DNA of 21,822 nt from an uncultured Bdellovibrionales bacterium (GTDB taxonomy: Bacteria > Bdellovibrionota > FAC87 > UBA2466): assembly GCA_937903155.1 (NCBI GenBank), contig CALCZU010000134.1, positions 1 through 21,822 on the forward strand, in the 5' to 3' direction. Every line of letters begins with the position of its first letter. The stretch's first letter is position 1. The notes under the pieces were generated by a model. The model was not told the DNA's origin. It was given only the letters and a program-made list of their open reading frames with translations, and did not search any database. Positions 14,202 through 21,822 of the stretch are shown here, one piece after another. The position numbers were made by a program, and so were the translations under genes.

Positions 14202-15443
14202 TTAGGACATTAGAAGCTTGGTCTTTTTCGCTTCGTCTTTGATCGTCGCTAAATCATCTGAAACCGATTTACCGGCTTTGATGTCGACGGCAAGTTGGGT
14301 CAGCGCGCGTGTGACTTTGGCTTGACCTAAATTGGAGGCAATTTTGGTCGTGTTTTCAATCAACCGAGTCGCTTTCGCTTTATCGCCCGATTGAAGGCTC
14401 GCTTGGATTTGTTCTCCGTTTAAATGAACTTGAAGCACTTGAACGGCTCTAAAAACGTCAGGATCGACTTGGCTTAAATCACTCTCTTTATCCGTGCATT
14501 TAATTTTCACGGGAATGACTTCAGTCGTCTTTCCATCGTATTCCACCGAGATCGAAAACAAATGGATTTCCGATCCCGGGGAACCGTTACCCTGTGAATT
14601 CGTCTGTACGATAAAAGAAGTCATGTCCTTGGTCATAGAACCCGTGGACAGCTCAAATACCTTGGTATTACCAGGGATATCGTAGACTGTGATCTCAGGA
14701 GAAATTTTTGCGATTCTCATGAATCGGCTTCCGATGTCGCTAAACTTAAGAGTCAGGTTACCGACAACCGAACTGTCTAATTTTTGGATTTCGGCTTGTA
14801 AGCCTTCTTTAAATTTCGTCAAATCATTTGCGTGGTAGTAAGAGCCACGTCCGATTTCCGAAAGCCGGCTGATAAAGTTCGAATCGTAATCATCGGCAGA
14901 ACCAATTCCCACACCGGTTAAAGTAATGTGTTCCGATTTTCCGACGATATCTTCATAGCGTCCGGTTTCTTCGATGCGGTAACCTTGTTTGTCTGTAGGA
15001 AAACCGTCTGTGAGAAGAATGATGTGATTCACGCGTTTCACTTTGTCTGAAGACGAGCGAGCATCAAAACAACCATAAGCTTGTTGAAGTCCGGCTTCGA
15101 GATTTGTGACGCCCGAAGGAGATTCTAATTTTTTGAGCGCTTCAATCATCGTTCCGCGATTTTGTGAAAGGGAAGCAAGAGGAAAAATTTCTTTGGCTTG
15201 AGATCCGAATAACACGACTCCGACTCGGTCTTCATCTTTAAGACTTTCGACAAGTTCAACGGCCGCTTGTTTCACGGTCGACCATTTATTTCCTCCCATG
15301 GAAGAACTGGAGTCGATTAAGAGAACGACGTTAGAAGGGATTCGCTTCGAACCTTGGTCTGGGCTCAATTCAATCAAAGTCGTTGTACTAAAATCGCCAC
15401 CTGCAGGTCTAAAGTCCGAACCATTTCTTGTAATAATTTTCAC
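14202..15443 (-). CDS. VWA-domain protein paired with the kinase
   Basis: A 413-residue protein without signal peptide. The von Willebrand A domain occupies about 36-220, with a complete MIDAS metal site: D44-x-S46-x-S48, the Thr of SGVTNLEAG and the Asp of LLTDGFPTD. A beta-rich region follows (about 225-320), then a helical C-terminal tail (DPDVFRAVQVLQVHLNGEQ onward). Such proteins bind partner proteins through the metal site. VWA proteins encoded with a zinc-ribbon kinase recall the TerY-type signalling triads of stress-response operons, but no PP2C phosphatase or Ter protein is visible here. The start is GTG 15443, five bases after AAGGAG; the overlapping ATG is out of frame and hits TGA at once. 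It is the first gene of the pair and could be a substrate or adaptor of the kinase. Confidence 0.85.
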   Translation of the reverse strand: MKIITRNGSDFRPAGGDFSTTTLIELSPDQGSKRIPSNVVLLIDSSSSMGGNKWSTVKQAAVELVESLKDEDRVGVVLFGSQAKEIFPLASLSQNRGTMIEALKKLESPSGVTNLEAGLQQAYGCFDARSSSDKVKRVNHIILLTDGFPTDKQGYRIEETGRYEDIVGKSEHITLTGVGIGSADDYDSNFISRLSEIGRGSYYHANDLTKFKEGLQAEIQKLDSSVVGNLTLKFSDIGSRFMRIAKISPEITVYDIPGNTKVFELSTGSMTKDMTSFIVQTNSQGNGSPGSEIHLFSISVEYDGKTTEVIPVKIKCTDKESDLSQVDPDVFRAVQVLQVHLNGEQIQASLQSGDKAKATRLIENTTKIASNLGQAKVTRALTQLAVDIKAGKSVSDDLATIKDEAKKTKLLMS

Positions 15444-15695
15444 ATGTGCTCCTTCTCAAATCTAAAATTCTCTGGAGGATGAAAAGCTTCATCGCCCCCT
15501 ACCGGAATAGCAGAGTTTGCAAGCTGTATGCCTCGAGTGAACACATAAAATATGTCGAAATGATTGGGGTTTTTTAAATCCGATGGTGCCACTTTTTGTG
15601 CCTGTGACAAAATCCGGGTGCCCCTCTGTGCGAAAGTTTTGATGAGATACGCGATCTGTCATCGAGAAAAGCTGTGGTAAAATAAAGGTCCTCCT
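15444..15695. other. Divergent intergenic region
   Basis: This region separates the VWA-kinase unit (minus) from the exported protein (plus). On the plus strand CTGTCA (15656-15661) and TAAAAT (15678-15683) are 16 bases apart, a weak promoter placing the start about six bases before ATG 15696. A small hairpin GATGAA-aagc-TTCATC lies at 15478-15493. No coding frame or RNA gene is recognised. Confidence 0.35.
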
Positions 15696-16733
15696 ATGAA
15701 AAAAATCTATTTTATTTTAATGAGTTGCTTTATCTCAATTCAATCTCACGCTTGGCTTTGGAATTCGAAGCTCGAGGGCGAAGCGCGAGTGACAACAGGA
15801 TCGCTCAGTACAGATGGAGCGACTTCCTACGATGGAAAAGTCTATCTCTACGGCTCGGATAAAAATGCTAATCCGCCTCCGGTGACCGTCATCCGAGAGT
15901 TTGATTTAGTACAGGTGCCTGGAAAAACATCAGATGTCACCGATCTCAAGCCAACAGGTCGAGAAATCCGGATGGAGAAGGGCGGAAGTAGTATTTCATA
16001 CCCAATTACAGGTCTGACGATTCATCCAAAGTACGGCGCAGTCTTCGGTCAGAGCGTGAATGGAGTAGGGACCCTTCACCGATTCGATTTTGAGAAGGCG
16101 CTAGCGACCAAAAGTTTGAAAGGGGCCGGCGTCACGGAGGTTGCGTCGGTTGAGGGAGCGAAGCTTCATCCTGCATTCGCGGAGACGAAAGAGACGTCGA
16201 AAGGAAAAACCCAGATTACGCCTCGCTTGCTTGTGGCGACGAGTGACACACTTAAACCGGAGATCATCGTTCTCGAACCAAACTTGTCCTCGCAGCATCC
16301 AAAATTCGAAGAAAAGAAAAAGCAGCGGATCGAACTGGGAAGTGCTGAAACTCAGAGTATGAGTTTTGACGCGAATTCGGGTACGATGCTTCTCGCTCAA
16401 AGAGCCAGTGAAGGGTTTGGCTGGAAAATTCAAAAGGTACTAGTGAATGAGGTGTTTTCCGACACGCACGCACCGGAAAGAAATGAGATCTTTGAAACAT
16501 TGAGCGGCTTAAATGCAGCAGTACCTCTCCCGAATGGAAAAACGCTTTTTGTAACCGGAACGACTGCAGACGGCAGTGTAATTACGGGAAATCGCACATT
16601 CGCCGATCAAAACACGATGGGATACAGATATTCACAAAAAGGTGCGGCAGCCGTCACAGAAAAAATAAAGAAGAATCCTGGAGACTGTCCTGGAAAATTT
16701 AGAAGAGCGGCTCGAAACGTTTCGTCGCACTAA
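15696..16733 (+). CDS. Exported protein of unknown function
   Basis: A 345-residue protein with a clear signal peptide (MKKIYFILMSCFISIQSHA, cut before WLWNSK). The mature part is rich in short strands with repeating patterns such as GKVYLYGSD, YGAVFGQSVNGVGTLHRFDF and GTMLLAQRASEGFGWKIQKV, which suggests a beta-propeller-like fold, but I cannot name a family. There are no catalytic motifs I recognise. The last 19 residues (NPGDCPGKFRRAARNVSSH) look unlike the rest. Another frame over the same bases reads as a regular amphipathic helix, so a frameshift near 16670 is possible. The gene converges on the HD-domain gene, with five bases between the stops. The promoter is weak and no proper Shine-Dalgarno is seen. 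Confidence 0.6.
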   Translation: MKKIYFILMSCFISIQSHAWLWNSKLEGEARVTTGSLSTDGATSYDGKVYLYGSDKNANPPPVTVIREFDLVQVPGKTSDVTDLKPTGREIRMEKGGSSISYPITGLTIHPKYGAVFGQSVNGVGTLHRFDFEKALATKSLKGAGVTEVASVEGAKLHPAFAETKETSKGKTQITPRLLVATSDTLKPEIIVLEPNLSSQHPKFEEKKKQRIELGSAETQSMSFDANSGTMLLAQRASEGFGWKIQKVLVNEVFSDTHAPERNEIFETLSGLNAAVPLPNGKTLFVTGTTADGSVITGNRTFADQNTMGYRYSQKGAAAVTEKIKKNPGDCPGKFRRAARNVSSH

Positions 16734-16738
16734 GAATC

Positions 16739-17818
16739 TCATTTCTGCAAAAGAGCGCGAACGGCGTTTGGTCCATCTGATTTCCAAACCGAGTAAATCG
16801 GAATTTCTCCATGTTTAGAAAGAAGCGCAAGTCGCTTCCAGTTTTGTTCTTTTGCGGGAATCTTCGAAACAAAATCACTCACCAATTCAAACGCTTTTTT
16901 CTGCGCCGGTACGGAGAGCGACCAATCCGCATCTCCTAAATTATTTAAGTAATGTGAGAGATTGGGGAGTGCTACCAATCGTAAAGGTTCCGTCGCACTT
17001 AAACCCACTTGGCTCGAGGGTTTCCCCGCGATGATTGCTGCTGCCAAAAGATAACCCATCACTTTTGATTCAGATGCCTGAGATTCGATGACCGCATCAT
17101 GCGCTCCCGCAACGGCGACGATAAAGTCCGTCGGAAAATCGCGCTTCACAAGTTCCGCAAGTCCCCAAATATGGTGTGCCGACGTTCCCGCAATTTTTCC
17201 TTCTTTTTGGGTGAGAGAGCCATCTTCTTTCCACTCTAAAACCCAAGTTTTCGCGGCGTCATGCCAAAGGGCTGCGAGAACGGCGAGGTCTTTTTCCTTT
17301 TGCGGCAGCTTGATTTGATAAGCTTTCTCATACGTCTCTGCGAAAGCGAGAACCGACAAGACATTGGTATACGTGTGTTGGACTAGTCCGCCGGGGTAAA
17401 CGTGATGTCCTCCTGCAGCCGATCCCGGAGCGGCAATAAAAGCCATCGTCGGATGAGTCGAAAAAAGCGGCGCTTCTGCCGTCGCGCTTTCTGAAGATTC
17501 GAAATGTTTCTCTCCAGACAAAGCGGGAAGCTTCTTATTCAGTTCGGCAAGGATTTCGTGTTCGTGAGCTTTTCTTTCTGCCACCGCAAAGTGAAACTGA
17601 GCCGACCCTGTTTTCCCGAGGAGACTGAGAGAAGCTGCTTTGAGTTCAGTCGGAATCTCGGGACCCGGTTTAATCTCCTCGACCAGTTGAATGAGGTGAT
17701 GTCTCGCTGCGACGACAGAGTGTGAGGAGAAAGCAATCGTTTCTGCTTTCTGATTGGCGTTTCCGAACGCGAGTAAGCAAACGAACGAAAGAAGATAAGC
17801 AAATGAACAATTTTTCAT
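16739..17818 (-). CDS. Exported HD-domain phosphohydrolase-like protein
   Basis: A 359-residue protein starting with a signal peptide (hydrophobic 5-18, likely cut after GNA at 21), so it should act in the periplasm. The HD domain lies at about 140-260: H148 in GGLVQHTYTNV, the doublet H186-D187 in LAALWHDAAK, H215-H216 in GTSAHHIWG, and H240 in AGAHD. The 'GGL..HT', 'HD.AK' and 'TSAHHIWG' order resembles the HD domain of YhaM-type exoribonucleases, but there is no OB domain. HD proteins are metal-dependent phosphohydrolases and are usually cytoplasmic, so export is unusual. It starts ten bases after the glmS stop without its own Shine-Dalgarno, suggesting co-transcription and perhaps coupling. 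The substrate is unknown. Confidence 0.8.
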   Translation of the reverse strand: MKNCSFAYLLSFVCLLAFGNANQKAETIAFSSHSVVAARHHLIQLVEEIKPGPEIPTELKAASLSLLGKTGSAQFHFAVAERKAHEHEILAELNKKLPALSGEKHFESSESATAEAPLFSTHPTMAFIAAPGSAAGGHHVYPGGLVQHTYTNVLSVLAFAETYEKAYQIKLPQKEKDLAVLAALWHDAAKTWVLEWKEDGSLTQKEGKIAGTSAHHIWGLAELVKRDFPTDFIVAVAGAHDAVIESQASESKVMGYLLAAAIIAGKPSSQVGLSATEPLRLVALPNLSHYLNNLGDADWSLSVPAQKKAFELVSDFVSKIPAKEQNWKRLALLSKHGEIPIYSVWKSDGPNAVRALLQK

Positions 17819-17828
17819 GCAGATAGGA

Positions 17829-19700
17829 TTATTCTACCGTAACACTTTTCGCAAGATTTCTTGGTTTATCGACGTCTGTCCCTTTTTGGACTGCGACATG
17901 ATAAGCAAAAAGCTGCAAGGGGATCGACGCTAAAATCGGATTCATCGCCCAAGAGGCCTTCGGAAGGCCACAATAGTATTTCGATTGAGCCTTTAAAGAC
18001 TGGTCATCGTTACTTCCAATCGAAAGGATGACTCCGCCTCGAGCCTTCACCTCTTGCAGATTACTAATTACTTTTTCATAAATCGTATTCTCACCCTGAA
18101 CCCCATTCACAGTGCCTTCGATACCGAAATTGCGAGGTGCAAGAACTAAAATCGCGGTATTGCGATCAATCAGCGCAATCGGACCATGTTTTAATTCTCC
18201 TGCAGGATAACCTTCTGCGTGCGCGTAACTAATTTCTTTTAGTTTGAGAGCGCCTTCAAGGGCAATGGGATATTCCAAGTCACGTCCCATAAAGAAGAAG
18301 AAATTTTTTTCTTGTAACTCAATCGACATCTGCTCAATTTCTTTTTCAAGCTTGAGAGCTTCCGTCACATAGAGAGGCAACCTTAAAAGTTCCTGAGTTA
18401 AAGCCTTCGCTCGCGCTTCGGGAATTTTTCCATTGAGCTGTCCGAGCTGAAGAGCGAGCATATAAAGCGTTACCAGCTGAGTTGTAAAAGCTTTGGTAGA
18501 TGCCACCCCAATTTCAGGACCCGCGTCGGTGTAAAGCACGATATCCGATTCCCGAGTGAGAGAGCTTTCACGGACGTTGCAAACCGAAAGCGTTAAAACA
18601 TTCTTCGAACTCGATTCTCTCAAAGCGGCGAGGGTGTCGGCCGTTTCCCCCGATTGCGAAATCAAAACCGTGAGTGAGTTTTTATCCAAAATTGGATCTC
18701 GATAACGAAACTCAGATCCAAAATCGACATCCACGGGAATGCGCGCAAATTGCTCGATATAATATTTCCCCACCAAAGCCGCATGCCGAGCCGTTCCGCA
18801 AGCCACAATCGAAATACGTTGGAGATTCTTCAGAGAAGGAAATGACTTCTCGATCTCCGTGAGGTGGATCACCCCTTTTTCATGATCGATATTTCCTTCG
18901 ATCGTATTCGCAATCGCTTGGGGCTGCTCAAAGATTTCTTTCAGCATGTAGTGCCGGTATCCCGCTTTTTCTAACTGGTCGGGTGTCCAATGAATCGTTT
19001 TGAGGTCGGGTTTAATTTCCCCACCTTTCAGATCAAATATCTGAAGAGAATTTTTATGACAGACGGCAAAGTTCTTATCGGCAAGATAAATAATTTTATT
19101 GGTGCGATGTAAAATCGCCTGAACATCCGAAGCTAAATAGTTTTCAGTCTCACCGACGCCCACTAAAAGAGGCGCACCATTTCGGACCCCAATTAAAACA
19201 TCGGGCTCAAGATCATTTAAAATCACGAGCGCATATGAGCCTCTCAAATTGGGAAGCACAGAAAGTAAAGCGTCTTTAGTCGTTTTGCCTTTTTCAACTT
19301 CGATATCGAGGAGGTGAGCGACAATCTCGGAATCCGTTTCGCTTAAAAGCGTGCGCCCCATCTTTTGAATATTGGCTTGCTGCTCGAGGTAGTTTTCGAT
19401 GATCCCATTGTGAACAAGGGTAATATGGCCGATGCGATGAGGGTGGGCATTGAGTTCTGTCGGCGCTCCGTGAGTGGCCCACCGAGTATGGCCAATTCCT
19501 AACCCGCCCGAAAAAACCTGATCGGTCAGTTTTTTTTCGAGATTTTGAAGCCGACCTTCCGAACGATAGACTTCAATTTTTCCATGATTAAGAGCGGCAA
19601 TTCCGGCGGAGTCATACCCGCGGTATTCGAGTCTTTTCAGACCATCAAGTAAAATTCCTTTGGGATCCTGGCTTCCGTTGTATCCGATGATTCCGCACAT
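17829..19700 (-). CDS. glmS: Glutamine--fructose-6-phosphate aminotransferase (isomerizing)
   Basis: A 623-residue cytoplasmic enzyme that makes glucosamine-6-phosphate from fructose-6-phosphate and glutamine, the entry step to UDP-GlcNAc for peptidoglycan and LPS. The N-terminus is MCGIIGY, with Cys2 as the glutaminase nucleophile, then RLEYRGYDSAGIA, GHTRWATHG and HNGIIENY. Two SIS domains follow (VACGTARHAALVGKYYIE, ISQSGETADTLAAL, GRDLEYPIALEGALKLKEISY, EGYPAGELKHGPIALI). The C-terminus DVDKPRNLAKSVTVE is the diagnostic GlmS end. The length fits the family (about 610). ATG 19700 is preceded by GGAGAG eight bases away. The leader is only about 20 bases, too short for a glmS ribozyme. An HD-domain gene follows closely. 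Confidence 0.96.
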   Translation of the reverse strand: MCGIIGYNGSQDPKGILLDGLKRLEYRGYDSAGIAALNHGKIEVYRSEGRLQNLEKKLTDQVFSGGLGIGHTRWATHGAPTELNAHPHRIGHITLVHNGIIENYLEQQANIQKMGRTLLSETDSEIVAHLLDIEVEKGKTTKDALLSVLPNLRGSYALVILNDLEPDVLIGVRNGAPLLVGVGETENYLASDVQAILHRTNKIIYLADKNFAVCHKNSLQIFDLKGGEIKPDLKTIHWTPDQLEKAGYRHYMLKEIFEQPQAIANTIEGNIDHEKGVIHLTEIEKSFPSLKNLQRISIVACGTARHAALVGKYYIEQFARIPVDVDFGSEFRYRDPILDKNSLTVLISQSGETADTLAALRESSSKNVLTLSVCNVRESSLTRESDIVLYTDAGPEIGVASTKAFTTQLVTLYMLALQLGQLNGKIPEARAKALTQELLRLPLYVTEALKLEKEIEQMSIELQEKNFFFFMGRDLEYPIALEGALKLKEISYAHAEGYPAGELKHGPIALIDRNTAILVLAPRNFGIEGTVNGVQGENTIYEKVISNLQEVKARGGVILSIGSNDDQSLKAQSKYYCGLPKASWAMNPILASIPLQLFAYHVAVQKGTDVDKPRNLAKSVTVE

Positions 19701-19724
19701 AGTGGCTTCTCTCCAACAATCTGC

Positions 19725-19752
19725 AGTCTACACGAGACAATTTCTATGTAAA
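19725..19752 (-). promoter_or_regulatory. Candidate glmS promoter
   Basis: Read on the minus strand, TTTACA (19747-19752, 5/6 to -35) and TAGACT (19725-19730, 4/6 to -10) are 16 bases apart. Transcription would start about 18 bases before the glmS ATG. The palindromic repeat lies just upstream. Confidence 0.45.
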
Positions 19753-19771
19753 CTGGGATTGCGACGTATCG

Positions 19772-19875
19772 TTGTCATTGCGAGCGTGCGGACCACGCGC
19801 GGGAACCTCCCCAGCTCAGCGTACAAAGGTTGCCGCGTCCGGCGTCGCTCCGCTAAGCCGGACTCGCAATGACAA
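19772..19875. repeat. Palindromic element with GTCATTGCGAG ends and structured interior
   Basis: TTGTCATTGCGAG (19772-19784) and its exact reverse complement (19863-19875) enclose 78 bases that hold further short hairpins (for example GCGTG-CGGAC-CACGC at the left, and GGCGTCGCTCCGC nearby). The ends match the 12701-12735 element. It lies between glmS and the transglycosylase gene. A 15-base stretch overlapping its left end recurs at 3548-3562. Confidence 0.75.
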
Positions 19876-19907
19876 TGTTTTTTCATCAGAAAAAATCGAG
19901 GGGGCTT

Positions 19908-21479
19908 CTATTTCAGTTGAGTGCTGAGCCCGAGGATAGAGGCCGGTGCCCTTTTGTCTGTGTGGTGAATCCGTCGGTACCAGTAGTAATTTCTCATGAC
20001 AGCCGCGACGTAATCCCGTGTCTCGCGGTAGGGAATCAGGTCGATAAAAAGTACGGGTTCATTGACGGGATAGCGCGACAACCACTGACCGATTTTCATA
20101 GGCCCCGCATTATAAGCCGCGAGCGCCAAATGGACCTGGCCGTTCACTCTTCCAAGAAGATCCGAAAAAAACTGCGAACCCGCCTTAATATTGTCTTCTG
20201 GATTAAACAAATTGATTCTAGAACGGTGCTTTCCTTTTCTCGCGGGGACCACTTGCATGAGCCCACGCGCGTTCGCAGAAGAAAGGGCTCGCGAATTAAA
20301 CGCGCTCTCTCTTCGAGCAATCGAAATGAGAAGAAACGGATCGACCCCATGTGAGTTCTTTTCAAAAATCGGAAAAAACACCTTGGGAAAATACTTTTCC
20401 ATCGTCTTTTTCGAAATGAGATCCGGATTTTTGTAAAGAATATCCGAAAGAATATTCATTGTAGATTGGTAAGAGCCGTACTCTTGTTTAAGATCCGCCA
20501 AATAAAGCATGACTTCAGGTTCGGCTCCTTGCGCTTCCATAATGGCCCAGTTCAACACTTTCTCAGCGCTATTCTCTAACCGATATTTATTTAAAATCTC
20601 AACCTGCGACAGGAGCGGATTTAAATGAGGATTTCGATTCGAACGCGTCAACTTTGATGTCGGTTCGTTCAAAAGTATCTCGCCCGGATCTTCTTTCAGG
20701 GAAGTCATCGCAATCAGCGTATGAAACGAGAACGGATAACTCGCTTGAAGTTGTTCAACGGTCTTCGACGCATCTTTATTTTTACTCAAAGCGAGCTGAG
20801 TGCGATAAAGCCAGTAAAGAGATCGCCCTTTAAAAACATCTTTAATTTTAGTCGCAATATTCAAAGTCATCTCAGCTTTTTCATATTTTTTGCCAGCAAA
20901 CTGAAAAATCCCCGCGCGAGTGAGAAGCACCGATCGCTCCTCAGGCAGTTCTACAAGGCACTGTGCCCCTTTTTCGTATAGATCGCCGAGCTGCTCAAAA
21001 TTGGCCGCTTCCGGCAATTCATCTTCAAGCGCCGCCGCAACAGCAATCGCCGCATTGTTTGGACAATTCGATTCCTTCAAAGCTTCCTTCTGAACTTCCA
21101 AAACCTCCGCCGGTTTTAAACGACCAATTCCTTTCAGAATCGCGTGCACCGAAGCAAATCGCACTTCCATCCAATTATGAATTTTTCCATTCTTAAATTT
21201 AATGGGAGTAGGTTGAGCTTTTAACTTCGAAATATTCTTCGAAGCCCGAATAATCTTCATTTTCAACTCAAGACTCTCGCGATTCAAGATGGAGTAACAA
21301 AACGGCGAATAAGCCTCCGATTTCGTGCAACTCGTTTTCAAAATCTCAACCTGCGCCTTCGAATAACGATTACTCAAAAACGCATCAAACTCCTCCGCCT
21401 GCGTCTTCTCAGTCGTCTGCCCAGCAAAACCAACACAACAGCACACCAAAAGCCAAAAAATGGATTTAGATAAAGTCAT
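19908..21479 (-). CDS. Lytic transglycosylase, Slt family, exported
   Basis: A 523-residue protein from ATG 21479, with a signal peptide (MTLSKSIFWLLVCCCVGFAG). A long helical region with TPR-like pairs (about 60-370) resembles the superhelical U domain of Slt70. The C-terminal catalytic domain (about 375-500) has IARRESAFN with the catalytic Glu (about 391), ARGLMQVVP, NIKAGSQFF, LAAYNAGP and Y-x-ETRDYV, all diagnostic of family 1 lytic transglycosylases. It would cleave peptidoglycan in the periplasm, yielding anhydro-muropeptides. A longer frame from TTG 21488 exists, but GAGAG before ATG 21479 and the signal-peptide start favour the shorter form. A TATAAT box lies about 50 bases upstream. 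It is probably a single-gene unit. Confidence 0.9.
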   Translation of the reverse strand: MTLSKSIFWLLVCCCVGFAGQTTEKTQAEEFDAFLSNRYSKAQVEILKTSCTKSEAYSPFCYSILNRESLELKMKIIRASKNISKLKAQPTPIKFKNGKIHNWMEVRFASVHAILKGIGRLKPAEVLEVQKEALKESNCPNNAAIAVAAALEDELPEAANFEQLGDLYEKGAQCLVELPEERSVLLTRAGIFQFAGKKYEKAEMTLNIATKIKDVFKGRSLYWLYRTQLALSKNKDASKTVEQLQASYPFSFHTLIAMTSLKEDPGEILLNEPTSKLTRSNRNPHLNPLLSQVEILNKYRLENSAEKVLNWAIMEAQGAEPEVMLYLADLKQEYGSYQSTMNILSDILYKNPDLISKKTMEKYFPKVFFPIFEKNSHGVDPFLLISIARRESAFNSRALSSANARGLMQVVPARKGKHRSRINLFNPEDNIKAGSQFFSDLLGRVNGQVHLALAAYNAGPMKIGQWLSRYPVNEPVLFIDLIPYRETRDYVAAVMRNYYWYRRIHHTDKRAPASILGLSTQLK

Positions 21480-21528
21480 ATCTCTCAAATTGTTCGTAGG
21501 TTAAAAAACGAAACCACCGCAGATCCCC

Positions 21529-21534
21529 ATTATA
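21529..21534 (-). promoter_or_regulatory. -10 box (TATAAT) of the lytic transglycosylase gene
   Basis: A perfect TATAAT on the minus strand lies about 50 bases before ATG 21479. No good -35 is found at 16-18 bases, where the sequence is G-rich, so an activator or weak promoter is possible. Confidence 0.4.
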
Positions 21535-21583
21535 ACCCAAACCCCCCATAACGCGTGAAACCAAGTCCATGAATGTAGCGGGC

Positions 21584-21720
21584 GGGAGCTTGGAATTTTT
21601 TGGGAGAGAGCTAGGCCCCCAGTACCTTTCTCGGCAAGGAGTCATTGGGTCTCCGAAGTCTATTGAGGGCCTGCGAAACAACTGGGGGCCTAGCTCTCTC
21701 CCAAAAAATTCCAAGCTCCC
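21584..21720. repeat. Perfect 40-bp inverted repeat with a 57-bp loop
   Basis: The left arm 21584-21623 and right arm 21681-21720 are exact reverse complements over 40 bases. The arm contains GGAATTTTTTGGGAGAGAG and ends in CCCCCAGT towards the loop. The arm sequence is unrelated to the 41-bp palindrome at 2614. The 57-base interior encodes nothing recognisable. A MITE-like element or a long structured RNA are possible; no flanking duplication is obvious. Confidence 0.88.
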
Positions 21721-21822
21721 TCGTTCTACCTTTCACCCCTAAGTATGCCTTAGGAAAAGATAAAGAAAAAAGGGCGGCAGCGCGGGGTGGGGGCCGGAAA
21801 TAGTTGGCTCTGAGTTGTTTCG

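Larger units (their letters stand above)
21480..21822. other. Gene-free end of the window
   Basis: These 343 bases contain the transglycosylase promoter region, the large inverted repeat at 21584-21720 and a small hairpin (CCTAAG-tatgc-CTTAGG, 21738-21754). No frame is convincing; the one reading across the inverted repeat is an artefact of it. The last 50 bases are purine-rich and G-rich, without a recognisable start of a gene. Confidence 0.6.

Noticed and set aside
2614..19875. CRISPR array
   Set aside because: The repeat copies are kilobases apart, palindromic and differ in core; there is no regular spacing or spacer set and no cas gene.
19701..19907. glmS ribozyme or riboswitch upstream of glmS
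   Set aside because: The predicted leader is about 20 bases and the upstream structure is a repeat shared with other sites, not the glmS ribozyme core.
21466..21714. Minus-strand open frame of 82 codons reading through the 40-bp inverted repeat
   Set aside because: Its sequence is mostly repeat arm and loop, it overlaps the transglycosylase start and has no recognisable domain.
21584..21720. Insertion sequence or integron remnant
   Set aside because: No transposase or integrase coding sequence exists inside or beside the arms, and no target duplication was recognised.

Overview
The window reads as a chromosomal stretch of a Gram-negative, peptidoglycan-containing bacterium. It encodes lipoproteins with lipobox signals, exported proteins, a RodZ homologue, a Slt-type lytic transglycosylase, glutamate racemase and GlmS. 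The mix of a TRL-like small lipoprotein, a serine/threonine kinase with zinc ribbons and an FHA domain, a PilF-like TPR lipoprotein beside rodZ, and a cytochrome c-FTR1 fusion suggests the Bdellovibrionota or a related former delta-proteobacterial group. That placement is an inference from gene content; there is no rRNA or other marker here. No phage, insertion sequence, CRISPR array, rRNA or tRNA was recognised.

Layout from left to right. 1-243 is the 3' end of murI. 369-2593 is a two-gene unit: a SmtB-type ArsR metal sensor overlapping a fused cytochrome c-FTR1 iron permease, with an operator-like palindrome over the regulator's start codon. 2614-2715 is a perfect 41-bp inverted repeat lying between convergent genes. 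2723-5454 (minus) is an envelope cluster: TPR lipoprotein, rodZ, alpha/beta hydrolase. 5572-9424 (plus) is a complete xylose-type ABC importer, xylF-xylG-xylH, behind a strong promoter whose -35 box lies inside a 17-bp palindrome. 9465-9510 is a half copy of the first repeat. 9530-12219 (minus) holds a large multi-pass membrane protein followed by a SAM methyltransferase. 12278-12592 (minus) is a TRL-like lipoprotein. 12770-15443 (minus) is a signalling pair: a VWA-domain protein, then a kinase with the order zinc ribbon, kinase, zinc ribbon, FHA. 15696-16733 (plus) is an exported protein of unknown function. 16739-19700 (minus) is glmS followed by an exported HD-domain protein. 19908-21479 (minus) is a lytic transglycosylase. 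The last 340 bases hold no gene but carry a second large, perfect inverted repeat of unrelated sequence (40-bp arms, 57-bp loop).

Functionally, much of the window serves the envelope: glutamate racemase and GlmS supply peptidoglycan precursors, RodZ directs cell shape, and the lytic transglycosylase cleaves the wall. The importer and the metal permease bring in solutes, each under its own apparent local control. The items most worth following are the zinc-sensor/iron-permease pairing, the VWA-kinase module with its degenerate FHA domain, the exported HD-domain protein co-transcribed with glmS, and the two kinds of large perfect inverted repeat. Several starts are unusual: GTG or TTG starts, and starts lacking a Shine-Dalgarno sequence directly behind a -10 box, which hints at some leaderless transcripts.
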